From NCBI GenBank assembly GCA_903872345.1, contig CAIQKM010000088.1:1-51676 (forward strand): DNA of 51,676 nt, read 5' to 3'. Below are positions 18,977 through 27,525 of this stretch, in pieces. Position 1 is the first letter of the stretch. Each line of letters opens with the position of its first letter. The notes below the pieces were generated by a model, which was given only the letters and a program-made list of their open reading frames with translations, was not told the DNA's origin and ran no database searches. Source of the stretch: an uncultured Verrucomicrobia subdivision 3 bacterium (lineage in GTDB: Bacteria > Verrucomicrobiota > Verrucomicrobiia > Limisphaerales > UBA11358). The position numbers and the translations under genes were made by a program.

Positions 18977-20058
18977 GTAATGGATTGGTCGGGATAAAAC
19001 CCCAGTTTACGGCCGAGGGCGAGACAGTTTTGCCACGATTCCACGGCGGCGGAACAGGTGGCGTCGCGCAACGAGGCGGCGGCGGCACTGACCGCGAGTT
19101 TCAGACATTGATTATCGTTCCAACCTTCGTGCAAGCCCAGCAAAAAACCGGCGCTGAAGGCGTCGCCGGCCCCGGCGGTGCCGGCGATCTGGTCGGCGGG
19201 CAGGCGTACGGCGGGCTGCCAGGTGACCGGTCCGTCCTGGCGAACGCACAAGGCACCTTCCGGAAGATGCACGATGACCGCCTGTTGAACACCGCGCTCG
19301 ATCACCTGACGGGCTTGGGCGACCAATTGGCCGGGTGCCTTGACCGCCGTTTCTCCCACGAGGCGCGCCAGTTCGTATTCGTTGAGGAACAGATAATCCA
19401 GATGGGGCAGGCTGGGATTCACAATGGCGGGAAAATCCGCGGATTCATTGCTTACCAGATCAGCCACCGTGATCAGACCCAAGCCGCGAGCTTGTTCGAG
19501 CAGTTGCGACGCCTTGGTACGGCCCGCCGCATCCGCCGCATCCAGGGTTTGCAGCAGGCCCAGATAACCGAGATAAAAGATCCGCGCCGAGGTGGCGGCC
19601 AGATCGAAATGCATGGAGTCCAGAAGTGCGTTGGCGCCGTGCTGGTGAAAAAACGTGCGGCGGCCGGTGCTGCTCACCGTCATGACATCCGTATAGGAAG
19701 TCGGGGCGGCGGCGATGGCCTGAATGCCGGTGTGATCAATGCCGTGCGCGGTGCAGTCCTGCAAAATCTTCTCGCCGTCCGCATCCCGGCCGATGAGGCC
19801 GACGCCGGCCAGCGGAAAGCCGGCGCCGAGCCGGGCAAGATTTTTGGTGATGTTATAGGGGCCGCCGCCATTGCCATCCGACTGCGCGGTGATGTTGGCG
19901 AGCGCATCCTGGGAGGGCCAGCCGTCGATCATTTTGACGTGGTCCATGATCCAGTTGCCGCCGGCGAGCACGCCGCGTCGGCCTTCGCGGGGAAGGGCGG
20001 GTGCGGGGTCGGTGGTTGGATTTTCGACAGGCATTGGGTCAGGCCGGATTATTTTCAC
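18973..20058 (-). CDS. PfkB family carbohydrate kinase
   Basis: A 361-residue ribokinase-fold kinase that phosphorylates a sugar with ATP. It shows the sugar-binding GGGPYNITKNLARLG motif and the C-terminal AGTAGAGDAFSAGF signature with the catalytic Asp. It is first in the operon with the aldolase-like protein and the isomerase. With an upstream mannose isomerase it would act on fructose, or on xylulose if the sugar is lyxose (inference). An alternative start is ATG at 20034. No copy of the CATAC-N4-GTATG motif lies in its 208-bp upstream gap, so it may be controlled differently from the secreted enzymes. Confidence 0.88.
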   Translation of the reverse strand: MKIIRPDPMPVENPTTDPAPALPREGRRGVLAGGNWIMDHVKMIDGWPSQDALANITAQSDGNGGGPYNITKNLARLGAGFPLAGVGLIGRDADGEKILQDCTAHGIDHTGIQAIAAAPTSYTDVMTVSSTGRRTFFHQHGANALLDSMHFDLAATSARIFYLGYLGLLQTLDAADAAGRTKASQLLEQARGLGLITVADLVSNESADFPAIVNPSLPHLDYLFLNEYELARLVGETAVKAPGQLVAQARQVIERGVQQAVIVHLPEGALCVRQDGPVTWQPAVRLPADQIAGTAGAGDAFSAGFLLGLHEGWNDNQCLKLAVSAAAASLRDATCSAAVESWQNCLALGRKLGFYPDQSIT

Positions 20059-20148
20059 AAAAAGGTGATGGAGCGAGATAAATTTGGGGTTGCCGGGTCA
20101 ATGGGGCGGAGCCTGTCCCTGCCCCCGTGGCTAAAGAGCTGAGCGCCA

Positions 20149-20190
20149 CCTCACCCCGGCCCTCACCCCCATTTATCAATGGCGGAGAGG
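20149..20190. repeat. REP-like hairpin (CTCACCCCGGCCCTC type)
   Basis: A 13-bp imperfect stem pairs 20161-20173 with 20178-20190 around TATC. It is preceded by CCTCACCCCGGCCCTC, a sequence type often seen in intergenic repeats of many bacteria. It lies between the kinase gene start and the end of the GH gene, so it may also end GH transcription. Confidence 0.5.
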
Positions 20191-20266
20191 AAGATGGATC
20201 GTCGTGCGACCGGTTTGCTGGCATATTAGGGTTATGGATTGGGGGCAGAGGCCGGATGCGCCTGGT

Positions 20267-21766
20267 TCAATGTTCCACCACGCCATTCGTGGAGTCCCAG
20301 GTGAGGTAATGCGCCACAAAATCCTGGCGAGTGCCGCTGCCGGAAGTGTACTCCTCGTCCTTGGGCGGACCGTAATGCGCCATGCCGCCATTGCCCAGAT
20401 AAAAACTCCACAGGCCATGCACATTGTTGACCTGATAGGTGCCGTAGGTGGAATCCTGAATGTTCAGGGTGCCGTTGGTGTTGCCGGCAAAATCCTGCAC
20501 ATTGGCGGTGTAGCCGCCGCCGGCCCAGGTATGCACCCACGCGGTGCCGCCGTTATCGTAGGCATTGCCGATTTTGGCCTGCCCGCGGGCATTGAAATAA
20601 TTGGCGATGTTGCTGTCGAGGCTGCCGCTGTACCAATAGCCTTCATACTGCTGCTGGTATTGGTAATCCGCGTAGGACAGTTTTTTGGCTCCGCCGGAAG
20701 TCAGCACCCCCCAGTCGCCGGCAGAGCCATCCTGCCAGACAAACCAGCAGGCGTGACTGACGGTGCCGTAATCGGAGACAATGGCGTTGAAGGCGGTGGT
20801 CAGGTTGCTGTCCTGCACGTTGGTGGAGACATCCTGGGTGTTCCAGCCGAACTCGGTGATCATGATCTTTTTGGCGGTGGCGGCGCCTTCGTAATTGGTA
20901 TAGGCGCTCCGAACCCAGGCGATGTATTGCAGCATCTCGCTGGTGCTGGTGCTGCCGCTTTGGTCAATGTAGATGTGCTGGCCGATGGCATCGAGCGGGT
21001 AGGTGCCCCAATGGCTTTTGGTGTAGGCGAAGGAACCGACCGAATTGATGCCAACATTGTACGTGTCCTGAATGTACTGGGCACCGGCATTTTCGTAGCT
21101 GTAAATGCCGCCGATGCTGTGGCCGAAAACGCCGCCGGCCAGCACGGTTACATATTGCTTGAGCCCGGCATATTCGAGGTCGGCGTAGCTGTTGGCGAGC
21201 AACTGGCTGAAATTGGAGGGGTAAATGTAGGTGCCGCCGGTATAGACGGTGCCGCTTTGCGACGTCCAGGCGTTGGGTTCATTCCACAATTCAAAGATCT
21301 GGATGCGATTGTAAAAGTGCTGGACCAGCGGCACCACGGCACCGCTCGCAAAATTATTGATGAACGAGTTGTCCCCATTGCTGCCGGTATTCTCGTAATT
21401 ATTGGTACACCATTGGGCCTGATTGCCCGGCCAGGAGGTGTTGTCAACGAGCCCGATGATCTGGAGGCCGGCCGCGCGGGCGTTGTTCACCACGGTGTCG
21501 TAGTAGCCGAGCATTTTGGAGTTCCAGGTGGCGTTGGTGCCGATCAGGCGGAATTCCATGCGGATATAGCCGGTCTTGCCCTGAACCAGATTGCTGGCCA
21601 CGGTGGAAGTAAGATAGGGATTCCCGGAATTATCAATCACCCAGCCATAGTTGACGCCCATCGGGCCGCCGGCCCGGCTGAGGACTGGAAATGATAATAG
21701 CAGGGCCGCCGCCCAAACACGCCGGTGGCGAACGATCTGAAACAGCCATGAAACAGGGGTTTTCAT
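20267..21766 (-). CDS. Secreted clan-A-type glycoside hydrolase
   Basis: A 499-residue exported TIM-barrel hydrolase of the GH5/GH39-like superfamily; the exact family is not certain. The signal peptide runs to about residue 32 (LLLSFPVLSRA). The acid/base is E163 in FELWNEPN and the nucleophile E305 in IMITEFGW. The last 90 residues form a separate module with GPPKDEEYTSGSGTRQDF ... LTWDSTNG, similar to LGFP-type repeats. I chose ATG 21766; the frame extends to 21970 but would cross the operator region and hide the signal peptide. The N-terminal 500 residues of the protein at 28200-31220 are its paralogue. It is divergent from the sulfatase. Confidence 0.85.
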   Translation of the reverse strand: MKTPVSWLFQIVRHRRVWAAALLLSFPVLSRAGGPMGVNYGWVIDNSGNPYLTSTVASNLVQGKTGYIRMEFRLIGTNATWNSKMLGYYDTVVNNARAAGLQIIGLVDNTSWPGNQAQWCTNNYENTGSNGDNSFINNFASGAVVPLVQHFYNRIQIFELWNEPNAWTSQSGTVYTGGTYIYPSNFSQLLANSYADLEYAGLKQYVTVLAGGVFGHSIGGIYSYENAGAQYIQDTYNVGINSVGSFAYTKSHWGTYPLDAIGQHIYIDQSGSTSTSEMLQYIAWVRSAYTNYEGAATAKKIMITEFGWNTQDVSTNVQDSNLTTAFNAIVSDYGTVSHACWFVWQDGSAGDWGVLTSGGAKKLSYADYQYQQQYEGYWYSGSLDSNIANYFNARGQAKIGNAYDNGGTAWVHTWAGGGYTANVQDFAGNTNGTLNIQDSTYGTYQVNNVHGLWSFYLGNGGMAHYGPPKDEEYTSGSGTRQDFVAHYLTWDSTNGVVEH

Positions 21767-21854
21767 AATGTCTTGTTTTGGTGCCGATGATGGTTGCGTT
21801 GGTTGTCTGTCAATGGGACGCGGCATTCTTCCATAATCACGCCCGGTGGATAAG

Positions 21855-21868
21855 CATACGTTTGTATG
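21855..21868. promoter_or_regulatory. Candidate operator, perfect palindrome (CATACGTTTGTATG)
   Basis: All 10 fixed bases match. It sits almost exactly midway between the divergent GH start (21766) and sulfatase start (21961), about 90 bp from each, so one site could control both. Confidence 0.7.
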
Positions 21869-21909
21869 AAGGCCGCCGGTGGGCAGGCGGGTGGCAGCCG
21901 GTTCGCAAT

Positions 21910-21923
21910 CATACAAAAAGACG
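21910..21923. promoter_or_regulatory. Candidate operator half-site (CATACAAAAAGACG)
   Basis: One perfect CATAC half, 55 bp from the full palindrome and 37 bp upstream of the sulfatase start. Its outer flank CGCAATCATAC is the reverse complement of GTATGATTGCG next to the site at 27473. Confidence 0.4.
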
Positions 21924-21960
21924 CTACCCATGCCCCCGGGATTCCGCATACAGTCTGGGC

Positions 21961-23349
21961 ATGACACCACGGTTACGAATGGCTTTGCCCGGCATTTTTT
22001 GGGCGGTCGCGTTTGCTTTGGCCGGAATATGCCAGGCAGCGGCCGCCGGGGAAACGGTCCGGCCCAATGTGCTGGTCATTCTCACCGATGACCAGGGCAG
22101 CGTGGATGCGGGCTGCTACGGCGCGAAGGATCTGGTGACGCCGGGAGTGGATGCACTGGCGGCCAGCGGCGTGCGGTTTACGCAATTTTATGCGGCGGCA
22201 CCGGTCTGCTCGCCCTCGCGCGCGGGATTGCTGACCGGGCGTTACCCGTGGATTGCGGGGCTGCCGAACAATGCACCGTCGCCGCCCAGCGAGGCGGATG
22301 ACCAATTGGAAACGTTGACCGGCGAAGGGTTGCCGGCGAAAGAGTTAACTTTGGCGGACATGTTTCGGGCCGCCGGCTATGCGACGGCGCATATTGGCAA
22401 ATGGCACCTGGGATCCGGAGCGGGCCATAAACCGCTGGACCACGGATTTGATTACTCCTTCGGTTTCATGGGCGGGTGCATTGATAATTACACCCATTTT
22501 TTTTATTGGGGCGGCGCGGACCGGCACGATCTGTGGGAGAACAACCGGCGGGTCCGGCTGCCCGGGCATTATTTTCCCGACCTGATGGTGGACAAAGCCG
22601 AGGCGTTCATTGCCGGGCACCGGGACCGCCCGTTCTTCATGTATTTTGCGATGAACATGCCGCATTACCCGTATCAGGGGGATGACAAGTGGATCAACTA
22701 TTACGACGCGCATCAGGTGGCTTATCCGCGCAATATTTACGCGGCCTTTGTTTCCACGCTGGATGAACGGGTGCAGCGGCTGCTGGCTTTTCTCGACGAG
22801 ACGGGTTTGCGCACGAATACGATCATTGTCTATCAGTCCGACAACGGTCATTCGGTGGAAGAGCGGGCGCATTTTGGCGGGGGCAGCAGCGGTCCTTACC
22901 GGGGCGCCAAGTTTAGCCTGTTTGAGGGCGGCATCCGGCTGCCGGCCATCATCTCGTGGCCCGGTCACCTGCCGGCGGGACAGGTGCGCGGTCAGGTCGC
23001 CCATGGCTGTGACTGGCTGCCGACGCTGGCGGAGCTATCCGGCGTGGCGTTGCCCAGGGCGGCATTGAACGGCCGCAGTCTGGTGCCGGTGATTCGGCAG
23101 GAATCCGCTCCCAGTCCGCACGAAGTTTTGCAGTGGCGCGTGGGGAGCCAATGGGCGGTGCGGCGGGGCGATTGGAAGTTGCTGCATGATCCGCTGGATC
23201 CCGCGTCGGCGCACAGCATTGACTTGGTTGACCGGCACTGGTATTTGAGCAACATCACCGCAGATCCGGGCGAACGGACGAATCAGGCTTCGCTGCACCC
23301 GGAAATCGTCGAACAACTGAAACTGTTTGAGCCGGCGGCGGGCAACTGA
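21961..23349 (+). CDS. Secreted sulfatase (formylglycine-dependent, arylsulfatase type)
   Basis: A 462-residue exported enzyme that hydrolyses sulfate esters, probably on a glycan. A signal peptide (MTPRLRMALPGIFW ... CQAAAA) precedes RPNVLVILTDDQG, whose two Asp bind the metal. C83 in CSPSRAGLLTGRYP fits the C-x-P-S-R signature and should be converted to formylglycine by a maturase encoded elsewhere. IGKWHLG and QSDNGHS supply further active-site residues. I chose ATG 21961 for the signal peptide; the frame is open to 21778 across the operator. It ends 10 bp before the sensor kinase start, so the two are probably cotranscribed. Confidence 0.93.
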   Translation: MTPRLRMALPGIFWAVAFALAGICQAAAAGETVRPNVLVILTDDQGSVDAGCYGAKDLVTPGVDALAASGVRFTQFYAAAPVCSPSRAGLLTGRYPWIAGLPNNAPSPPSEADDQLETLTGEGLPAKELTLADMFRAAGYATAHIGKWHLGSGAGHKPLDHGFDYSFGFMGGCIDNYTHFFYWGGADRHDLWENNRRVRLPGHYFPDLMVDKAEAFIAGHRDRPFFMYFAMNMPHYPYQGDDKWINYYDAHQVAYPRNIYAAFVSTLDERVQRLLAFLDETGLRTNTIIVYQSDNGHSVEERAHFGGGSSGPYRGAKFSLFEGGIRLPAIISWPGHLPAGQVRGQVAHGCDWLPTLAELSGVALPRAALNGRSLVPVIRQESAPSPHEVLQWRVGSQWAVRRGDWKLLHDPLDPASAHSIDLVDRHWYLSNITADPGERTNQASLHPEIVEQLKLFEPAAGN

Positions 23350-23359
23350 GTTTTTTAAC

Positions 23360-26300
23360 ATGCAAACCCCTGATGGCATGGCCTTGCCGGGCCACTGGCT
23401 GGCGAAAGCGATGGCGACTGCTTTCGTCGCGGCGGTGGCGTGTCTGTCGGCGGCGGGTGTCAGCCCGGATCCGGCGGTCTGGGGCGGGAATCTGGCGGTG
23501 GGACAAAACATTGACGGCCGGTTGGAATTATTCAAAACCAACGCCAAAGGGACGGTGCTGCATCGCTGGCAGAAGGTTCCCAATGGCGAATGGTCGGCGT
23601 GGGCCAGTCTCGGTGGCACGGTGGCGGACGGACTGGCGGTGTCGGCCGGGGCGGATGGAAAACTGGAGTTATTCGCCGTTGATCGCACCACCCATTCCCT
23701 ACAATGCATTGAGCAGAAAACCCCCAGTGACCGGGAATGGGGCAACTGGACGGATCTGGGAGGGCAGTTCAGCGCGCCGGTAACGGTCGGGGTCAATCCG
23801 GACAACCGGCTGGAAGTGTTCGCGGTGGATGCCGTCAGCGGCGCGGTGAAATGCCGCTGGCAAACTGGCGCGGCCGATGGGTGGTCCGCCTGGACGGATT
23901 TGGGCGGCCGGGTGGAACCCGGACTGGTGGTGACGCACAACCGGGACGGGTGCATGGAATTGTTTGGAGTGGATGCCACGCATGGAAACCTGGTGCATTG
24001 CTGGCAGAACGGCGGCAGTTCGCCGGGGAGTTGGCAGCCGTGGGATGACCTGGGCGGCGGCATTGAACCGGGCTTTGCCGTGGACCGGGATCGGGACGGG
24101 CGGCTGGAGGTGTTTGCGGTGGACCGGACCACGACGGCGCTGGATCGCATTCATCAAGTCACGGTTGCCGACGGGGTCCGCTGGTCGGCGTGGACCAATT
24201 TTGGCGGCACCCTGCTCGGCGGGATTGCCACCGGTCAGAATGCGGACGGCCGGTTGGAAGTGTTCGCGGTGGACAACCAGCATTTTGACATGATGCACCG
24301 CTGGGAAAATGTGCCGAACGGTTCGGAAGACTGGTCGGCCTGGTGGAGCCTGTGGGGGGCGGTGCAACCCTACCCGGTGGTGGGTCGGAACGAGGACGGC
24401 AATCTGGAGATTTTTGCGGTGGACCGGACCAATCACACCACCATCCAGCACAAACGCCAGATCAGCGCCAACCTTGACTGGCTCGACTGGTTCAGCATGG
24501 ATCAGCCGGTATTTCCCTATGCCACGCGCACCTGGCAGACCGAGGATGGGCTGCCGCACAATGTCGTCCAGGCCGTCGCCCAGACGCTGGACGGATACAT
24601 TTGGGTGGGCACGCAAAAAGGGCTGGCCCGGTTTGACGGGTTGCATTTCACGACGTTTGATGCAAGGAACACGCCGGACATGGCCAGTTCATCCATCCAG
24701 TCCCTATACGTGGATCACGCGGGGGTGTTATGGGTGGGCACGGGCGCGGGGTTGTTGCGGCTGAAAGAGGGCGTGTTTTCGCGGGAGCCGGGGGGGCGTT
24801 CGTTGGCCGGAGAATCCATCAATGTCATCAGCGAAAGCCGGGACAATTCCCTTTGGATTGGGACCGCCAATGGATTGAACCGTTATAAGGCCGGCAAACT
24901 GTCGCACTATGCACGGTCTGACGGATTACTTTCGGAAGACATCCGGACCGTCTTTGAGGATGTGCAAAGCAATATTTGGGTGGGCACGGCCGGAGGTTTG
25001 AACCAGCTCAGCGGCACCAATCTGACCGCCTTCGGTCGGATGAATGGCGTGCCGGAGGGCTCCATCCGGGGCATCACGCAGGACAAGCGCTGGCGAATTT
25101 GGATCGGCTCGGACAACGGCATGATCTGGTATAACACCGGTCACTTCTACGCGTACGGTCAGAATTACGGCTTGTCCGACGGCTTTGTCAGCGCGGTGCA
25201 CGAAGATTCGGAGGGCAATCTCTGGGTGGGAACGCACAGCGGTCTGAACCGTTTCCGGGAGGGCCGTTTCTTCAACGAACTGAAAAGCGACGGCACGCCG
25301 TACGACAAGGTGAACGCCATTTTTGAAGATCGCGAAGGCAATTTGTGGGTGGGGTCAAATGAGGGTCTGATCCGGCTCACGCCCCGGCGGTTTTTCACCT
25401 TCAACAAACTGGACGGGCTGACGCACAACAACACCTGTTCCGTGTTGGAGGATGGCAATGACAGCATCTGGACCGCGACGTATGGCGGCGGTTTGAATTG
25501 TTTGCAGAACGGCCGGGTGGTGGCCTACACCGGCTCCAACGGGCCGGCCAGCGACTTGCTGTTGTCCCTGTGCGAACGGCGGGATGGCAGCCTGTGGGTG
25601 GGCGCGGATGCCGGCGGCGGGGTGTATGAGTTTAAGCAGGGGATTTTCAAACAGTACACGGCGCGGGATGGTTTGCCCGATGCCGCCACCCGGGTGATGC
25701 ATGAAGACCGGGCAGGCCGGCTCTGGCTGGGGACCGACCAGGGGCTGTGCTGTTGGCAGGATGGCCGTTTCCGTACTTATACCGTGCAAGATCATCTGGC
25801 GGGCAAGGCGGTGCGGGATATCTGCGAAGATCCGGACGGCCAGCTCTGGATCGGTACGGACGGCGGCCTGAGTCACGGGGGCACCGGCGGATTTACGAAT
25901 TTGACGATGCGCGACGGGCTCTCGGACAATTCCGTGACGGCCCTGTACGAGGATACCGCGCACAATCTTTGGATCGGCACCGAGAACGGGGGCCTGAACC
26001 GCTGGCGGGATGGTCATATCAAAACGTACACCCGGAAGCAGGGCCTCTTCAGCGACGAGATTTTTGAGATTCTGGAAGACGACCATGGCTGGCTGTGGAT
26101 GAGCTGTTCCAGGGGCGTCTTCCGGGTGCGCAAGAGCGAGCTGGATGCGCTGGATCAGGGCAAGATCCAGGTGATCACCAGCATCCCGTATGGCAAGTCC
26201 GACGGGATGGCCGGGACCCTCTGCAACGGGGCGGCGAAGCCGGCGGGCTGGAAGGGTGGCGACGGCCGGCTCTGGTTTGTGACGACCAAGGGGCTGATCG

Positions 26301-27415
26301 TGGTGAATCCGGACATCAGGCTGAATGAGACGCCACCGCCGGTGTTCATCGAGCAGGTGATTGCCGATGGCAAACAGGTGACCCTGCCGCCCGCGTCGGA
26401 ACGCTCCGAAAATCCGCTGCGCATGCCCTCGGGGCAGGGGGATTGGGAGTTCACCTATTCGGCCCTGAATTTTCAAAACCCGGAGGCGATTCAGTTCAAA
26501 TACAAATTGGAAGGGGTGGATGCGGATTGGATTGCGGCGGGAACCCGGCGGATGGCGCATTACAACAACATTTATCCGGGGCATTACACGTTCCGGGTGA
26601 TTGCCTGTAACAGCGACGGCGTCTGGAATCAGACCGGCGCGGCGGCGGCCATTTTGATCGTCCCCAACCTGTGGCAGACCGGGTGGTTCCAGGGACTGGT
26701 GGCCGCGGGCATTCTGGGTGCCGCCGCCGGCCTGGCAAGATATGTCACGCAACGGCGCATTCGCTGGCAACTCCGGCAACTGGAGCAGCAGAATGCGATT
26801 GAGCGCGAGCGCGGCCGCATTGCCAAGGACATGCATGACGAGCTGGGCTCCAACCTCACCCGCATCATGATGCTGGGGCAGCGCATTCTGGAGGAGGGCA
26901 GCCAGCCGGCGGATCTGGCGGTGCATGCGCAGAAGATCGTGACCTCGGCGCGTGCGACGGTGCAGTCGCTGGATGAAATTGTTTGGGCGGTCAATCCGGA
27001 GAACGATTCGCTGGACGAATTGGTGGGGTATCTGAACCAGTATGCGAGCCAGTTTTTTGAAGGCACAAACATCCGCTACCGGCTGGCTTTGCCGCGCGAC
27101 GCATCGCAGCAACTGTTTCCGGCGGAGATCCGGCACAACCTCTTTCTGGCCATCAAGGAGGCACTTAACAATGTGCTCAAACATTCCCAGGCCACCGAGG
27201 TGCATGTGAACGTGAATGAATTCCGGGGCCGGGTGGAGGTGGTGGTGGCGGACAACGGCCGGGGCTTCAGTCCACCCGACGGTGCGCCGGGCCGGAAGGG
27301 CAACGGGCTGGAAAACATGCGCCAGCGGCTGGCGGAGCTGGGCGGCACCCTGGAAATCAACAGCCGGCCCGGGCAGGGCACCGAGCTGAAATTCACGATT
27401 CCCCTGCGCGAATGA
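23360..27415 (+). CDS. Sensor histidine kinase with seven lectin-like repeats plus Reg_prop propellers
   Basis: A 1351-residue membrane kinase. After a hydrophobic export signal (about 10-33), residues 41-381 form seven tandem repeats of 45-50 residues, each with DGRLEVFAVD- and WSAWTDLG-like motifs, as in the seven-bladed PLL-type lectins. About 390-985 are Reg_prop repeats (LWVGT steps) expected to build two seven-bladed propellers. Then come a Y_Y_Y domain (about 1028-1088), one membrane helix (about 1107-1129), a HisKA_3 helix with phospho-acceptor H1159 in KDMHDELGSNLTR, and an HATPase domain (EALNNVLKHS, DNGRGF, GNGLENMRQRL). There is no fused receiver or DNA-binding domain; its partner is the next gene. 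The start at 23360 is 10 bp after the sulfatase stop; 23378 is an alternative. The lectin fusion is the notable feature. Confidence 0.93.
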   Translation: MQTPDGMALPGHWLAKAMATAFVAAVACLSAAGVSPDPAVWGGNLAVGQNIDGRLELFKTNAKGTVLHRWQKVPNGEWSAWASLGGTVADGLAVSAGADGKLELFAVDRTTHSLQCIEQKTPSDREWGNWTDLGGQFSAPVTVGVNPDNRLEVFAVDAVSGAVKCRWQTGAADGWSAWTDLGGRVEPGLVVTHNRDGCMELFGVDATHGNLVHCWQNGGSSPGSWQPWDDLGGGIEPGFAVDRDRDGRLEVFAVDRTTTALDRIHQVTVADGVRWSAWTNFGGTLLGGIATGQNADGRLEVFAVDNQHFDMMHRWENVPNGSEDWSAWWSLWGAVQPYPVVGRNEDGNLEIFAVDRTNHTTIQHKRQISANLDWLDWFSMDQPVFPYATRTWQTEDGLPHNVVQAVAQTLDGYIWVGTQKGLARFDGLHFTTFDARNTPDMASSSIQSLYVDHAGVLWVGTGAGLLRLKEGVFSREPGGRSLAGESINVISESRDNSLWIGTANGLNRYKAGKLSHYARSDGLLSEDIRTVFEDVQSNIWVGTAGGLNQLSGTNLTAFGRMNGVPEGSIRGITQDKRWRIWIGSDNGMIWYNTGHFYAYGQNYGLSDGFVSAVHEDSEGNLWVGTHSGLNRFREGRFFNELKSDGTPYDKVNAIFEDREGNLWVGSNEGLIRLTPRRFFTFNKLDGLTHNNTCSVLEDGNDSIWTATYGGGLNCLQNGRVVAYTGSNGPASDLLLSLCERRDGSLWVGADAGGGVYEFKQGIFKQYTARDGLPDAATRVMHEDRAGRLWLGTDQGLCCWQDGRFRTYTVQDHLAGKAVRDICEDPDGQLWIGTDGGLSHGGTGGFTNLTMRDGLSDNSVTALYEDTAHNLWIGTENGGLNRWRDGHIKTYTRKQGLFSDEIFEILEDDHGWLWMSCSRGVFRVRKSELDALDQGKIQVITSIPYGKSDGMAGTLCNGAAKPAGWKGGDGRLWFVTTKGLIVVNPDIRLNETPPPVFIEQVIADGKQVTLPPASERSENPLRMPSGQGDWEFTYSALNFQNPEAIQFKYKLEGVDADWIAAGTRRMAHYNNIYPGHYTFRVIACNSDGVWNQTGAAAAILIVPNLWQTGWFQGLVAAGILGAAAGLARYVTQRRIRWQLRQLEQQNAIERERGRIAKDMHDELGSNLTRIMMLGQRILEEGSQPADLAVHAQKIVTSARATVQSLDEIVWAVNPENDSLDELVGYLNQYASQFFEGTNIRYRLALPRDASQQLFPAEIRHNLFLAIKEALNNVLKHSQATEVHVNVNEFRGRVEVVVADNGRGFSPPDGAPGRKGNGLENMRQRLAELGGTLEINSRPGQGTELKFTIPLRE

Positions 27416-27472
27416 CCCGGAACGTGGCATGATTGACTTTTACAACCGCCAACAATATCGCCACCCGCGCGC

Positions 27473-27486
27473 CATACGTTCGTATG
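27473..27486. promoter_or_regulatory. Candidate operator, perfect palindrome (CATACGTTCGTATG)
   Basis: All 10 fixed bases match. It lies in the 110-bp gap between the kinase and response regulator genes, 39 bp upstream of the regulator start, which suggests autoregulation. Confidence 0.65.
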
Positions 27487-27525
27487 ATTGCGCCCGGCCC
27501 GGCCGGCAACTAATCTGAATCAGAC

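Noticed and set aside
20204..21694. 496-codon plus-strand frame opposite the 499-residue hydrolase
   Set aside because: The minus-strand gene has signal peptide and both catalytic Glu motifs; this one has none.
23360..27415. Hybrid two-component system of Bacteroides type
   Set aside because: No receiver or AraC domain follows the kinase domain; the protein ends at the HATPase and a separate NarL-type regulator follows.
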